From Limnohabitans sp. DM1 (GTDB taxonomy: Bacteria > Pseudomonadota > Gammaproteobacteria > Burkholderiales > Burkholderiaceae_C): a stretch of DNA of 64,000 bases. The stretch lies in contig NZ_CXOO01000014.1 of NCBI RefSeq assembly GCF_001269385.1, positions 237,223 to 301,222 on the forward strand, given 5' to 3'. The notes beneath the pieces were generated by a model that was given only the letters and a program-made list of their open reading frames with translations, ran no database searches and was not told where the DNA came from. Positions 44,004 to 52,689 of the stretch are shown piece after piece (positions within the stretch are counted from its first letter, which is position 1; the number at the start of each line of letters is the position of its first letter). The translations under genes and the position numbers were made by a program.

Positions 44004-45287
44004 TCACAGGGCCACGCCGCTGGCAGCTTGAGGCACCCAGTCCTTCAAGTTCTGGTCCTGATGGGCCAACCACTCGGCAGGAGGATATTGGCCGGTTTCC
44101 AACCATTTCTTGCCCAAGGCATAGGCCACAGGGGCTTGCCACGCATCGACCGCAACCAACCGAGGCCCTTGGTAAGACCAAATGCTGCGCCCCTGCGCAC
44201 CCTCTTGGCGCTCCACCCAACGGTCAGCGGTTTGCCACAAACCGGCAATTTGCAAACGCCCACCGTATTGGTCGGACCAAAACCAGGGCACTAAAGGCAG
44301 TGGTTCAGGTCGGGCCATCAATGCCGCAGCCACCAGGGCGGCTTGGTGATTGGCGTTGCCTACCGACTCGATGCGGATCGATTGGTCCCGGTGTCTGGCC
44401 ACATCCCCCACGGCCCAAATCGCGGGGTCTTGGGTTTGGCACTGGGCATTGACCACAATGCCATTGCCCACCTCCAAACCACAGGCTTTGGCCAAATCGT
44501 CACGGGGTACCGCACCAATACCGGCCAACACCAAGTCGGCCTGAAGATCGCACAACTCGCCCTCGGCGGTTTGGATGCGTACGCTGCTGATTTTTTGCCC
44601 TTCGCGCTGCAGCGCCACGACCTGGGCGCCTTCAAACAGCTGCACCCCATGGGATTGGTGCAGCTGACGCAGCAGCTGACTGGTGGCCTGCGGCGCCACG
44701 CGCTGCAAAATGCGCGGCGCTTGCTCCACGATGCACACCCCACACCCCAAGGCCCTGGCCGTGGCTGCCACTTCCAGACCGATGTAGCCGCCGCCGACGA
44801 TGACCAGATGGCCACTGGACAGCAACGCAGCGCGCAAGGCCTGCGCGTCCTCCACATCGCGCAACACATGAACACCGTCGACCAGGCCTAAAGCGTCACC
44901 GCCTTTGACTGGATCGGTCCATGCTCGGGGTGCCGCGCCAGTGGCCAAAATGAGTGCGTCATAGGCCATGACCTCAGGGGCCGATGTCGATTGCAAATGC
45001 ACACGACGTGCCGCACGATCTATGCCCGTGACCCTGGCAGACGTGTAACAGGTCACCCGGTTGCTCTCGTACCAAGGCTCAGGGCGCAAGCTCAGCGATG
45101 CCCCCTCCAGCAAGGCTTTTTTCGACAGAGGTGGTCGGTGGTAAGGCGAGCCATTTTCGGCAGAAATGAGCACCAACTGCCCGGCAAAGCCTTGACTGCG
45201 CAACTGCGCCAACACACCCACACCGGCATGCCCGCCTCCGACCACCACCACCGTGGCGTCGGGTCCCAAGGCCTCCCAGTCTTGCAT
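44004..45287 (-). CDS. FAD-dependent ferredoxin reductase (putidaredoxin reductase-like)
   Basis: A 427-residue flavoprotein of the pyridine nucleotide-disulfide oxidoreductase class I group. Two dinucleotide folds are visible: VVVVGGGHAGVGVLAQLRSQ near residue 13 (FAD) and LVIVGGGYIGLEVAATARAL near residue 155 (NAD(P)H). Between and after them are HRPPLSKKALL, LILATGAAPR and IWAVGDVA. These match ferredoxin reductases of class I P450 and dioxygenase systems. The ATG at 45287 has AAGGA upstream and lies 10 bp after the glutamine-synthetase-like gene. Confidence 0.92.
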   Translation of the reverse strand: MQDWEALGPDATVVVVGGGHAGVGVLAQLRSQGFAGQLVLISAENGSPYHRPPLSKKALLEGASLSLRPEPWYESNRVTCYTSARVTGIDRAARRVHLQSTSAPEVMAYDALILATGAAPRAWTDPVKGGDALGLVDGVHVLRDVEDAQALRAALLSSGHLVIVGGGYIGLEVAATARALGCGVCIVEQAPRILQRVAPQATSQLLRQLHQSHGVQLFEGAQVVALQREGQKISSVRIQTAEGELCDLQADLVLAGIGAVPRDDLAKACGLEVGNGIVVNAQCQTQDPAIWAVGDVARHRDQSIRIESVGNANHQAALVAAALMARPEPLPLVPWFWSDQYGGRLQIAGLWQTADRWVERQEGAQGRSIWSYQGPRLVAVDAWQAPVAYALGKKWLETGQYPPAEWLAHQDQNLKDWVPQAASGVAL

Positions 45288-45297
45288 GTGCTGTCCT

Positions 45298-46593
45298 TCA
45301 GATGAAACGGATGTAGTAATCCCGCAGCGCATCGCCTTCCAGGCCTGCGGTGCGTTCAATTTCGTGGCGCTTGATCCCCACATGGTTGTCCACCAAGCCT
45401 TGGCCCAGCGCCTGACTCAAGACGGTGTCAGCTTGGAGCGCATCCAGGGCACCCGACAAGGATTCGGACACGCTTTCGGTGGCGTCTTTGTTTTCCAAAC
45501 AGTCACCTGTCTCGGCTGGCTGCAGTGGGTAGCCATTGACCATACCCAGACGTGCCGCCTGCAAGACCGCTGCGGTGTGGGTGTAGGGGTTGGCGGCGGC
45601 GTCGCCCATGCGGTGCTCAATGCGTGCGCCCGGACCGCTTTCAGCCGACAGGCGCACGGTGACGCCCCGGTGGTCCACCGCCCAGTTTTGCCAGAAGCCC
45701 GAGAGGCTGGCCGGTTGCAGGCGTTTGTATGAATTGGCGCTGGGTGCCAGCAGGCCCGCCAGCGCTTGGTGGTGGTGCATCAGCCCGGCAGTGCAGCCCA
45801 ATGTGAGCGCGTTGAACTGGCTGGCGTCATGGCCGCCCGAAATCACGTTGTGGCCTTGACCATCGCGCAGGCTGAAGTTGATGTGCACCCCGCTGCCCCC
45901 CACTGTGAGGATGGGCTTGGGCATGAAGGTCAGCACGATGCCGTGCTGGAAAGCGACTTCGCGTGCCAGCAGGCGAAACAAAAAGATGTCGTCCACCGCC
46001 TTCACGGCGCGGTCATAGGTGAGTGTGAACTCGAACTGCGGCGCGTCGTATTCGGTGTTCATGCTGTCGATGCGAAAGCCCGCGGCCGTGGCTTTTTCCC
46101 ACAGGGCGTCGGTGAAGCCCCTCGGGTCGGAGAATGGACCGGTTGAATACACATGGGCCGCAGGCGTGTCGTAGGGTTTGAGCGAGCCGTCGGGCTCGAT
46201 CTGGAAGGCAAAGGCTTCGAGCTCAATGCCCACCATCGGCTCGTAGCCCATGGCCTGCCAGTCGGCCACGGCGCGCTTCAAGGCACTGCGCCCGCACATG
46301 GGCAGGGGCGTGCCATCGTTGGCTTTGAGGTCGCCAATGGCCACTTGGGTGAACGGCTGCCAGCCCGGGCGGATGTCTTCGGCGGTGTAGGCCGCCTCCA
46401 TATCGGGCAGGCCTTCCATGACCATCGCGCCTGGGGCCGGGATCAGCTCTTTTTCGTAAGTGACGCCAAAGGTGCCGCGGCAAAAACGGGCACCGCCGCC
46501 CTGACCGGGTTTGAGCGTGACGTATTTGCCCCGCGCAATGGCCAGGTGGTCGCAATACAGCACCCGCAGGCGCTCATGTGCAGCAGAAGTCAT
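45298..46593 (-). CDS. Glutamine synthetase-like gamma-glutamylamide ligase
   Basis: A 431-residue class I glutamine synthetase-like enzyme. Conserved parts include IARGKYV near the start, the metal Glu residues in GIELEAFAFQI and MNTEYDAPQFEFTL, and the His in GSGVHINFSLRDG. The late ARIEHRMGDAAANPY is the active-site region. True GlnA has NRSA-type motifs where this reads AVDHRGVTVRL. It therefore belongs to the group that ligates glutamate to amines (PuuA-, IpuC- or gamma-glutamylanilide synthase-like). Neighbours P450, ferredoxin, reductase and an amidotransferase-type hydrolase support gamma-glutamylation of an amine. The precise amine is unknown. Confidence 0.9.
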   Translation of the reverse strand: MTSAAHERLRVLYCDHLAIARGKYVTLKPGQGGGARFCRGTFGVTYEKELIPAPGAMVMEGLPDMEAAYTAEDIRPGWQPFTQVAIGDLKANDGTPLPMCGRSALKRAVADWQAMGYEPMVGIELEAFAFQIEPDGSLKPYDTPAAHVYSTGPFSDPRGFTDALWEKATAAGFRIDSMNTEYDAPQFEFTLTYDRAVKAVDDIFLFRLLAREVAFQHGIVLTFMPKPILTVGGSGVHINFSLRDGQGHNVISGGHDASQFNALTLGCTAGLMHHHQALAGLLAPSANSYKRLQPASLSGFWQNWAVDHRGVTVRLSAESGPGARIEHRMGDAAANPYTHTAAVLQAARLGMVNGYPLQPAETGDCLENKDATESVSESLSGALDALQADTVLSQALGQGLVDNHVGIKRHEIERTAGLEGDALRDYYIRFI

Positions 46594-46605
46594 GGTTTTT
46601 TTCCT

Positions 46606-47871
46606 TCAGATGAGGTGCATGCGCACCGGCAGGCGTTTGATGCCACTAACAAAATTCGAGCGTAAAAAAGCGTGTTCGCCCGTCTGCTCAATGCGGTCCA
46701 CCCGCTTGATCAGCTCCTGCAGCAAAACGCGCAACTCCAGCCGCGCCAGCCACATGCCCAGACAGGCATGCGCACCACCCTGCCCGAACGACAGGTGGCG
46801 GTTCACGCCCCGGTTCAGGTTGACCGTGAACGGCCGGTCAAAAGCGCGCTCATCGCGGTTGCCCGAGATGAACCAGAGCAACACCTTGTCGCCCGCCCTG
46901 ACCTGCTTGCCGTGGTACTCGAAGTCCTCGGTCGCGGTGCGGCGAAAGTGCGTGGCGGGTGAGGCCCAGCGGATGAACTCGTCGGCCACGCCCTCCCAGG
47001 CGACCTCGCCCTGCACCGCCTTGAGCTGCGCCATCAGGCCGGGCTGGTTGGCCAGCGCGTGCAAGGCTGCTGCGATCGAATAGCGCGTGGTGTCGTTGCC
47101 CGCCGCCACCAGCAGGCAAAAGAAGTTGCGAAACTCGGTGTCGCTGATCACATTGCCCTGGGCGTCAGGCTGGGTGATCAGGTGCAGCACGCCACTGGTG
47201 TCGCCCGCTGCGCGCTTGCGTTCCATCATCTGGGCCGCGTAGTCGAACAGGTCGGCCCCGGCGGGCGAGCGAAACGGCATGAAGCGGTAGGCCTCGGTGT
47301 CCATCTTGTCGACCACATGGCTGGTGAAATCGCTGTCGGTGTTGGCCATGAGCGCGTCGCCCTTGTCCACCAGCCAGTCCAGGTCCTCCTCGGGCAGGCC
47401 CGCGATGCGCCCGAGCATGCGCATCGGCAGCTGGCGGGCGATCTGGTGCGTGGCGTCAAACTCGCCCAGCGCCAGGGCCTGGTCGAGGATGCCCACACAG
47501 AGTTCACGGATCTGGTCTTCGTACAGCGCCATCATGGGCTTGGAAAAAGCCTTGGCCACCAGCATGCGGGTGCGGGTGTGCTCAGGCGGGTCGGTTTCCT
47601 GAAAGGTGCGCCGGGCCATGTACTCCTCGTGCGACTGGTCTTCCATTCGGATGCCCTGCGCCGAAGACAGGCGCTGGTGGTTGCGGTTGAGCTCCAGGAT
47701 GTCGGCATGCCGCGTGACCGACCAAAAGCCTTTGCCATCGGCCCAGTTACACCAGGCCATAGGGTCTTCATCGCGCAGACGCTTGAAGGTGTTGTGCGGC
47801 GCGCCATTCACGTAGCTGTCGTGGTCCGACAGGTCGGCATGGCCATCGTCGCTAGGGTTCCAAACCGTCAT
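46606..47871 (-). CDS. Cytochrome P450
   Basis: A 421-residue soluble bacterial P450. The haem-binding loop is LSFGQGGAHACLGMWLARLE with the axial thiolate C370. The I-helix is in the LVAAGNDTTRYSIAAAL segment with the acid-alcohol pair, and the ExxR-equivalent lies near EFIRWASPATHFRRTA. The size and lack of a membrane anchor fit class I enzymes using ferredoxin and reductase, both encoded downstream. It overlaps the amidotransferase gene by 4 bp. It probably hydroxylates the gamma-glutamylated amine or an adjacent intermediate. Confidence 0.93.
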   Translation of the reverse strand: MTVWNPSDDGHADLSDHDSYVNGAPHNTFKRLRDEDPMAWCNWADGKGFWSVTRHADILELNRNHQRLSSAQGIRMEDQSHEEYMARRTFQETDPPEHTRTRMLVAKAFSKPMMALYEDQIRELCVGILDQALALGEFDATHQIARQLPMRMLGRIAGLPEEDLDWLVDKGDALMANTDSDFTSHVVDKMDTEAYRFMPFRSPAGADLFDYAAQMMERKRAAGDTSGVLHLITQPDAQGNVISDTEFRNFFCLLVAAGNDTTRYSIAAALHALANQPGLMAQLKAVQGEVAWEGVADEFIRWASPATHFRRTATEDFEYHGKQVRAGDKVLLWFISGNRDERAFDRPFTVNLNRGVNRHLSFGQGGAHACLGMWLARLELRVLLQELIKRVDRIEQTGEHAFLRSNFVSGIKRLPVRMHLI

Positions 47872-48608
47872 AACTTTCTTTCAAAACAGGCTTCAAAAAA
47901 CTGCACCATCCATTGCCCAAACAAGGGCGCATCGGCGGCATTGGCCAGGCTGGTGTGGGCACGGGTGATCGTGTCGGCATCGAGCTTGTCGTCCAGGTAG
48001 CCCAGCAAAGCCTGCATGAACACCCGTGGCATCTCGGGATGGAATTGGGTGGTCCAGATGTGCTGGCCGATCTGCATCGAACCGATGGGGCAAAAGTCAC
48101 TGCCACCCAAACACACCGCGCCTTCGGGCATGCGGGTGACTTGCTCATTGTGCGCAGCCATCAAGGTGGTGGTGGCTTGGCCGGGCTGCATCCACTCTGC
48201 CGTGGTGGTCCAGTGCGTGGGCGCTGTGCCCAAGCCCCAGCCCGCGCTGTGACGCGCCACCTCGCCGCCCAAGGCTTTGGCCACCGCCTGGTGGCCGAAA
48301 CACAAGCCGATCAGGGGTTTCTGTTCGGCGTCCAACTGGCGAATGAATTGGAGCAAGGGGGCCATCCAAGGCAAGCTGGCATCATTGACCGAAGCTGGAC
48401 TGCCGGTCATGACATAGCCGTCATAGGCTTGTGCAGGAAAGACGCCGTCCTTGACAGGAACCACGTCAAACTGCCAGTGGGGGCGCAAGGGTTGCAGCAA
48501 CTGAACCACTTTTTGCCCATCGTTGGGAAAATCCTTGGCAAATGCCGACGTGTCGTCATTGGTCAGCAAGACAGCCAGTCGCGGGGTCAATTGGTTTTTT
48601 TCAGGCAT
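47868..48608 (-). CDS. Class I glutamine amidotransferase-like gamma-glutamyl hydrolase
   Basis: A 246-residue class I glutamine amidotransferase-fold protein with a complete catalytic triad: C103 in LIGLCFGHQAVA, H190 and E192 in TTQFHPEMP. No synthetase domain is attached. Free-standing members in amine operons cleave gamma-glutamyl bonds, as known for the IpuF hydrolase of the isopropylamine pathway. The ATG at 48608 has GAGG upstream and is the first gene of the operon after the LuxR terminator; it overlaps the P450 gene by 4 bp. Confidence 0.85.
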   Translation of the reverse strand: MPEKNQLTPRLAVLLTNDDTSAFAKDFPNDGQKVVQLLQPLRPHWQFDVVPVKDGVFPAQAYDGYVMTGSPASVNDASLPWMAPLLQFIRQLDAEQKPLIGLCFGHQAVAKALGGEVARHSAGWGLGTAPTHWTTTAEWMQPGQATTTLMAAHNEQVTRMPEGAVCLGGSDFCPIGSMQIGQHIWTTQFHPEMPRVFMQALLGYLDDKLDADTITRAHTSLANAADAPLFGQWMVQFFEACFERKL

Positions 48609-48735
48609 GGCCTCATGCTAAGCAAAAGGCTCTCATCTTGGTATCAACTTTGAGCATCAATCCACCCGGGGTTTTCACCCCCGAACAAATGAACGAGTCC
48701 ATGGACACAGCAAAGAGCGACACAAAAACACCATG

Positions 48736-48760
48736 AAAAAAGCCCGCATGCAAACGGGCC
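48736..48760 (-). terminator. Rho-independent terminator after the luxR-type gene
   Basis: On the minus strand, GCCCG and CGGGC (stem arms at 48742-48746 and 48755-48759, loop 8 nt) are followed by six T residues. It lies 58 bp downstream of the LuxR stop and separates that gene from the amidotransferase-P450 operon, which therefore needs its own promoter between about 48609 and 48735. Confidence 0.75.
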
Positions 48761-48817
48761 GGGTTGTACGGAGGGGGAAAACAGGGCCTGATGACCTTGT
48801 TCACAAAGCGCAGGGCG

Positions 48818-49864
48818 TCAGACCGGTTTGACATCACCAAAGGCCGACAATGCGCCCGGTAACTCTTCAAAGTGGCTGTGCCCGTCCAGTACGATTTCGG
48901 AGTCGTTTTGGGCCAATAACTTGTGTGCCAATGCCGCTTTGTCAGACACCCTGAGCTTTCGGTAAATCTCGCGCAAATGGTGGCGGGCGGTGGTGGGGGC
49001 AATGCCCAAATCACGGGCGATTTCCTTGTAGCTGGCGCCTGTGGAAAACATCTGGGCGATTTCCAACTCACGGGGCGACAGATGGCCCTCACTGGTGACC
49101 AAGCGCAGGTCAATCAGCCACAAATCACCCACAGGGTGCGTGCGTACACTCAAGCGCTTGCCCCGATAAGGCACTGCGGTGCGAATTTGTTTGACCAAGG
49201 TCTCGGGCAATAGAGGGCCCTGCCACTCGGGCCATTCAACCCGCATCACCGATATGAAGGTTTGGTCGGCCACATACAACATGCCGCGGTTGTCGACCAC
49301 ACCCAAGGCAACTCGGCCTGTGGCGTTGTTGGCGCGCACACGTTCCAAATGAAGCAGCCAATTGGACGACAAGGCGGCCGTCAAATGCGGCATGAGCAAT
49401 TGGGTGTAGCGACGCTCAGTCTCCGAAAAGGGCTGTTTACCCTCCACCCGGTACAAGGACAAAAACGCCATGAGGTTGAGTTCTGGCAACAAGGTGACCA
49501 CACACAAGCAACTGGTGATGCCAAAACGGGCCATCAAGGAGGCCAAGCCGGGGGATGCGTTGAGCGACTTGCGCCCAAAATTCACGCAAACACCCGGCTT
49601 TTCCATGACGGCCGAAACGATGGTGTCTTCTTGCTTGATTTCATCCCACAGCCCTGGGTAGAAACTGGGCAATCGGTAAGGCAAGGACACGTGGATTTCC
49701 ATATCGCCTTCAGGTGGCTGAGAGGACATACCCCACCAAGCGGAGTCAAAGTCAAAACGGTTGCTGATGGTGTCCAAAGCCAGGCGTTGAAAGTCTGGCA
49801 TGGGAGAGTGACGAGAGAGTTGGTACAAATCAAACAGCGTTTGCCCAAAGGTTTCTGTGTTCAT
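48818..49864 (-). CDS. LuxR-family transcriptional regulator
   Basis: A 348-residue regulator with a C-terminal LuxR/GerE helix-turn-helix (LSPRELEIAQMFSTGASYKE, then IAPTTARHHLREIYRKL) at about residues 265-325. The N-terminal region (about 1-240) has no receiver domain and no autoinducer-binding signature that I recognise. It may bind a small ligand. ATG 49864 is used; a TTG 13 codons upstream would extend the frame, and neither has a good Shine-Dalgarno. It stands between the dimethylformamidase-like operon and the gamma-glutamylation operon, so it is the likely regulator of one or both. Confidence 0.87.
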   Translation of the reverse strand: MNTETFGQTLFDLYQLSRHSPMPDFQRLALDTISNRFDFDSAWWGMSSQPPEGDMEIHVSLPYRLPSFYPGLWDEIKQEDTIVSAVMEKPGVCVNFGRKSLNASPGLASLMARFGITSCLCVVTLLPELNLMAFLSLYRVEGKQPFSETERRYTQLLMPHLTAALSSNWLLHLERVRANNATGRVALGVVDNRGMLYVADQTFISVMRVEWPEWQGPLLPETLVKQIRTAVPYRGKRLSVRTHPVGDLWLIDLRLVTSEGHLSPRELEIAQMFSTGASYKEIARDLGIAPTTARHHLREIYRKLRVSDKAALAHKLLAQNDSEIVLDGHSHFEELPGALSAFGDVKPV

Positions 49865-49868
49865 CGGC

Positions 49869-49910
49869 AAGCGATTGGAGGTGCGAATCGCTTCATTGAA
49901 CAAGGTTCAA
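49869..49910. promoter_or_regulatory. Two inverted repeats just upstream of the luxR-type gene
   Basis: AAGCGATT (49869-49876) and AATCGCTT (49886-49893) form a perfect 8-bp inverted repeat with 9-bp spacing. TTGAAC (49896-49901) and GTTCAA (49905-49910) form a perfect 6-3-6 repeat. Both lie immediately before the ATG at 49864 and could be autoregulatory operators or a leader structure. Confidence 0.4.
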
Positions 49911-49969
49911 GCCCTCTCGTCTATCAGGGAATTTCCGAATCACAGGAGTTCGATGGCCCCGAGGCGTCG

Positions 49970-52303
49970 TCAACGCCATTGCTTTTCTTCGGCGCAAAAG
50001 GCCATCCCCGGCAGTTCGCCCTCTTGGATGAACGCATCCACCACGTTTTTCATGATGGTGGACACCGGGTTGTCAAAATCGCGGCATGGCAGCGCCTGCC
50101 CCCAGGCGATGGAACTGGGTGAAAACACGGCCCCGTTTTTCGGGGTGGTGAAATACACGATGTCACTGCGCACACTTGGGTTTTGCGTCCCGCCCATGCC
50201 TGGATGGTTGTACATGATCTCTTCTTGCACCAGCGGGTAGTTGTCAGAAAACCCCTCGCTGGTGGCCAGGATGCGGGCGTGCGGAGGCGTGCCCAAGGTC
50301 AGGTCATAACGGTCGATTTCAACCCCGGCCGCACCATGGCCAGCCAAACCAAAGTCACCAAACACCTCCTCGGTCACGCCCTCAAAAATCCAGGACACGC
50401 TCTTGTGGTAGCTGTCAGGCATGCGGCGAAACGGCACCGACTCGTCCATGCCTTCGGAAGCGAAACCCGTGCCCACCAATTTTTGGGGAGCACGGTTTCG
50501 GTGTCGCCACAAACCACTGCGCTCACCGGTGGTGGCCAGGTAATGCTCACCCGGTCTGGCTTGCCAAGCGCGCGAACCGGCTTCGAGTTTGCGCACCTCC
50601 ATCACCCAAGGCATGTCCGGTTTGAAGCCCACGACCCAGTAGTAGCCATTGCCCGACAAATAAAGGATGCGACCACCTTCGGCCAAGTAGTCTTCTGTCG
50701 CATCCAACATGGGCTCGGAGTAATACTCGGCGTGGGTGCCGTTGATCACGGCTTTGTAGGGCTTGAGCGCATCGGCACCTTCATAGTGAAGGTCCTCGTC
50801 GGTCACCACTTCGTAGTCGTAGCCCATTTTTTCCAGCCAGGCAATGACCGACAAATCTGCCGGGAACTGCCAAGGCCAAGCCACGCCGGGCATGCGGCAC
50901 TTGGGACGCATGTTGATGATGGGGCGCCGGCGCGAGGTGTAGCAAACGCCATGACCGCTGCGGTGGGCGTCGTAAGTGGACAGGCCAAACTGGAGTCCGT
51001 TTTTGTAATAGTCAATGTCGACGGCTTGAAAAATCGGCACACAAGCGGTGATGGATTGCGCCACCGGGATTTCGAAAGTCAGCTGCGCATTGGCATAAGC
51101 CATGTAACTGGCCGTGGGCATCAACATGGCCAATGCGGCTTTGGGCTGAGCCGCCCGGACAAAAATCGGCAGGTACTCCTCGGCCATGGCACCCGCATCG
51201 GGGTGCTGGTCTTGTGCCGTGGGGCGCAAGCGGATGGCATAGACACCGCTTTTCAAATCCACCGGCACATCCAAGGTGAGGGTCGGGGCCCATTGGCAGT
51301 CGGTCATGGCGTCGTCGTGAAACTCGATGCCGCCATATTCATGGAAAGCCAAGCGGAAGCAGTCATTGCGGCCATTCCAGTTCCAGCCCGTTTGCCCCCG
51401 CACAGGGCAATTGACCCCTTGCGCGTGCAGCAAATAAGGGCCCGTGTCATAGACGGTGTCACCTATGCCTTGGTCGGTGTAGCCGGCACTGGTGTCCCAG
51501 TAGGCCAGCGTCAGATCGTGGTGCGAAGCTTGGCCGCTGCGCAATTGGGCCATGACCGCTTCATCGGCCACCCCTTTCATGATGCCGGGACGGTCGATCT
51601 TGCCGTTGAAACACTGGGCGACAAAATCGCCGCGGCTGGGGTTGCGGTCGTGTGCGCCTGCAATCAAAAATGCGGTACCGGCAGCGGGTTTGACCCGCAT
51701 GCGCGTTTGCACATGCGACCGGTAGTCCAGCGGCACAATTTTGGACAACAGCGAGTTGTAACGGTTGAGCACGGCTTCTTGGTGCACCGTGGCCAGTCCG
51801 CTGGCGGGGTCGTAAGTGGCGGCCACAAAATACCAGATCTTGGCCATCAAGGGCACCTCAGCCACCACCGCATCGACTTGCGCGCCATCGCCCAACCAAA
51901 ACTCCAGCAGCCCTTGGGGGTTGATGCCCAAAGCAAAACCCGTTTGACGGTCGATGTCCCAATTGCCCAAGATCACCTGACGCCCGCCTTGGGGAACGGT
52001 GGCATAGACGAAGGCGTGCAAGGTCATGGCACCCGTGGGGTTCAGTCGGCCCTGCGGGTCATCCACACGCAAAAAATTGCCCGCCTGAATGTACTGGCGC
52101 GTCACGGGCCAGGTCTGGTTGATGGGTGAATCGATTTCTTGCTCGATGAAGCCCGGTCCTTCAGGGTTTTCATCGCCATGGATGAGTTTGACCAACTGGG
52201 CTTGAACCTGGTTCACGCCCTCGGCGCTGATGTGTGCTGTGACGCTGTGGCCTGCTTTGACAGAGAGTTGGTCGGTGTAACCGTGGATGCGAATTTGCGC
52301 CAT
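49970..52303 (-). CDS. dmfA2: N,N-dimethylformamidase-like large (catalytic) subunit
   Basis: A 777-residue protein resembling the large subunit of N,N-dimethylformamidase along its length. The N-terminal half contains a lectin-like beta-sandwich (about residues 60-240), followed by the catalytic domain. The published enzyme holds one iron with two tyrosines and one glutamate; equivalents here appear to be Y400 (in TASYMAYAN), Y444 (in STYDAH) and E526, with a nearby H524, in NGTHAEYYS. The enzyme hydrolyses DMF to dimethylamine and formate; here the substrate may be another N-alkyl amide. The small subunit is encoded just upstream and the transporter genes lie further upstream in the same run. 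The LuxR gene follows after 105 bp. Confidence 0.85.
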   Translation of the reverse strand: MAQIRIHGYTDQLSVKAGHSVTAHISAEGVNQVQAQLVKLIHGDENPEGPGFIEQEIDSPINQTWPVTRQYIQAGNFLRVDDPQGRLNPTGAMTLHAFVYATVPQGGRQVILGNWDIDRQTGFALGINPQGLLEFWLGDGAQVDAVVAEVPLMAKIWYFVAATYDPASGLATVHQEAVLNRYNSLLSKIVPLDYRSHVQTRMRVKPAAGTAFLIAGAHDRNPSRGDFVAQCFNGKIDRPGIMKGVADEAVMAQLRSGQASHHDLTLAYWDTSAGYTDQGIGDTVYDTGPYLLHAQGVNCPVRGQTGWNWNGRNDCFRLAFHEYGGIEFHDDAMTDCQWAPTLTLDVPVDLKSGVYAIRLRPTAQDQHPDAGAMAEEYLPIFVRAAQPKAALAMLMPTASYMAYANAQLTFEIPVAQSITACVPIFQAVDIDYYKNGLQFGLSTYDAHRSGHGVCYTSRRRPIINMRPKCRMPGVAWPWQFPADLSVIAWLEKMGYDYEVVTDEDLHYEGADALKPYKAVINGTHAEYYSEPMLDATEDYLAEGGRILYLSGNGYYWVVGFKPDMPWVMEVRKLEAGSRAWQARPGEHYLATTGERSGLWRHRNRAPQKLVGTGFASEGMDESVPFRRMPDSYHKSVSWIFEGVTEEVFGDFGLAGHGAAGVEIDRYDLTLGTPPHARILATSEGFSDNYPLVQEEIMYNHPGMGGTQNPSVRSDIVYFTTPKNGAVFSPSSIAWGQALPCRDFDNPVSTIMKNVVDAFIQEGELPGMAFCAEEKQWR

Positions 52304-52326
52304 GGAAATGCTTTCGAAAAAAGGGA

Positions 52327-52689
52327 TCAGGATTCAAGCAGGTCTTGACAACGTTTGAGAAAGACCGCGTGGTAGGCCTCGTCAACGCTGCCATAGGTTT
52401 TGTCATCCACCATGCGGGGCGGCACGCCCCGCACACCCGAGATGGCAATGATCTTGTAGCGTTGAAAAGGCACCTCGGCCAACAGTGCGTACTTGTCTTC
52501 CAAACCGGCCACCCGGAAGTAGTTGAGCAAGCGCATCAGGGCGTCGCTGTGTTGCCCGCGGGGGCGCAAGCGGTGCTCCTCCAAAACCCCGGGGGTCACC
52601 AAAGGTTTGAGGGCATCGCGTGTGCGCTTGTCAAAGCGCCGATGGGCGATGTCGTTTTTGTCCAGAATGTCCACAGCTTCTTCAGGCAT
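52327..52689 (-). CDS. dmfA1: Dimethylformamidase-like small subunit (probable internal start)
   Basis: The C-terminal 120 codons of the fused frame, read from the internal ATG at 52689, give a protein close in length to known DMFase small subunits (about 130 residues). Characteristic parts are a charged helical N-terminus, VLEEHRLRPRGQHSD, LLNYFRVAGLEDKYALL and EAYHAVFLKRCQDLLE. The ATG is preceded by GGAGGAGAAGTG, a near-perfect Shine-Dalgarno, which is unexpected in the middle of a gene. The order small-before-large subunit is that of known dmfA1A2 operons. Whether free small subunit is made, or only the fused form, cannot be told from sequence. Confidence 0.65.
   Translation of the reverse strand: MPEEAVDILDKNDIAHRRFDKRTRDALKPLVTPGVLEEHRLRPRGQHSDALMRLLNYFRVAGLEDKYALLAEVPFQRYKIIAISGVRGVPPRMVDDKTYGSVDEAYHAVFLKRCQDLLES

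Noticed and set aside
45298..46593. Housekeeping glutamine synthetase GlnA
   Set aside because: Active-site motifs differ from GlnA, the length is shorter, and the P450/hydrolase/permease context fits an amine ligase.
50183..52129. An open frame of about 650 codons on the plus strand
   Set aside because: It is antisense to the dimethylformamidase-like large subunit and has no recognisable domain or start signal.
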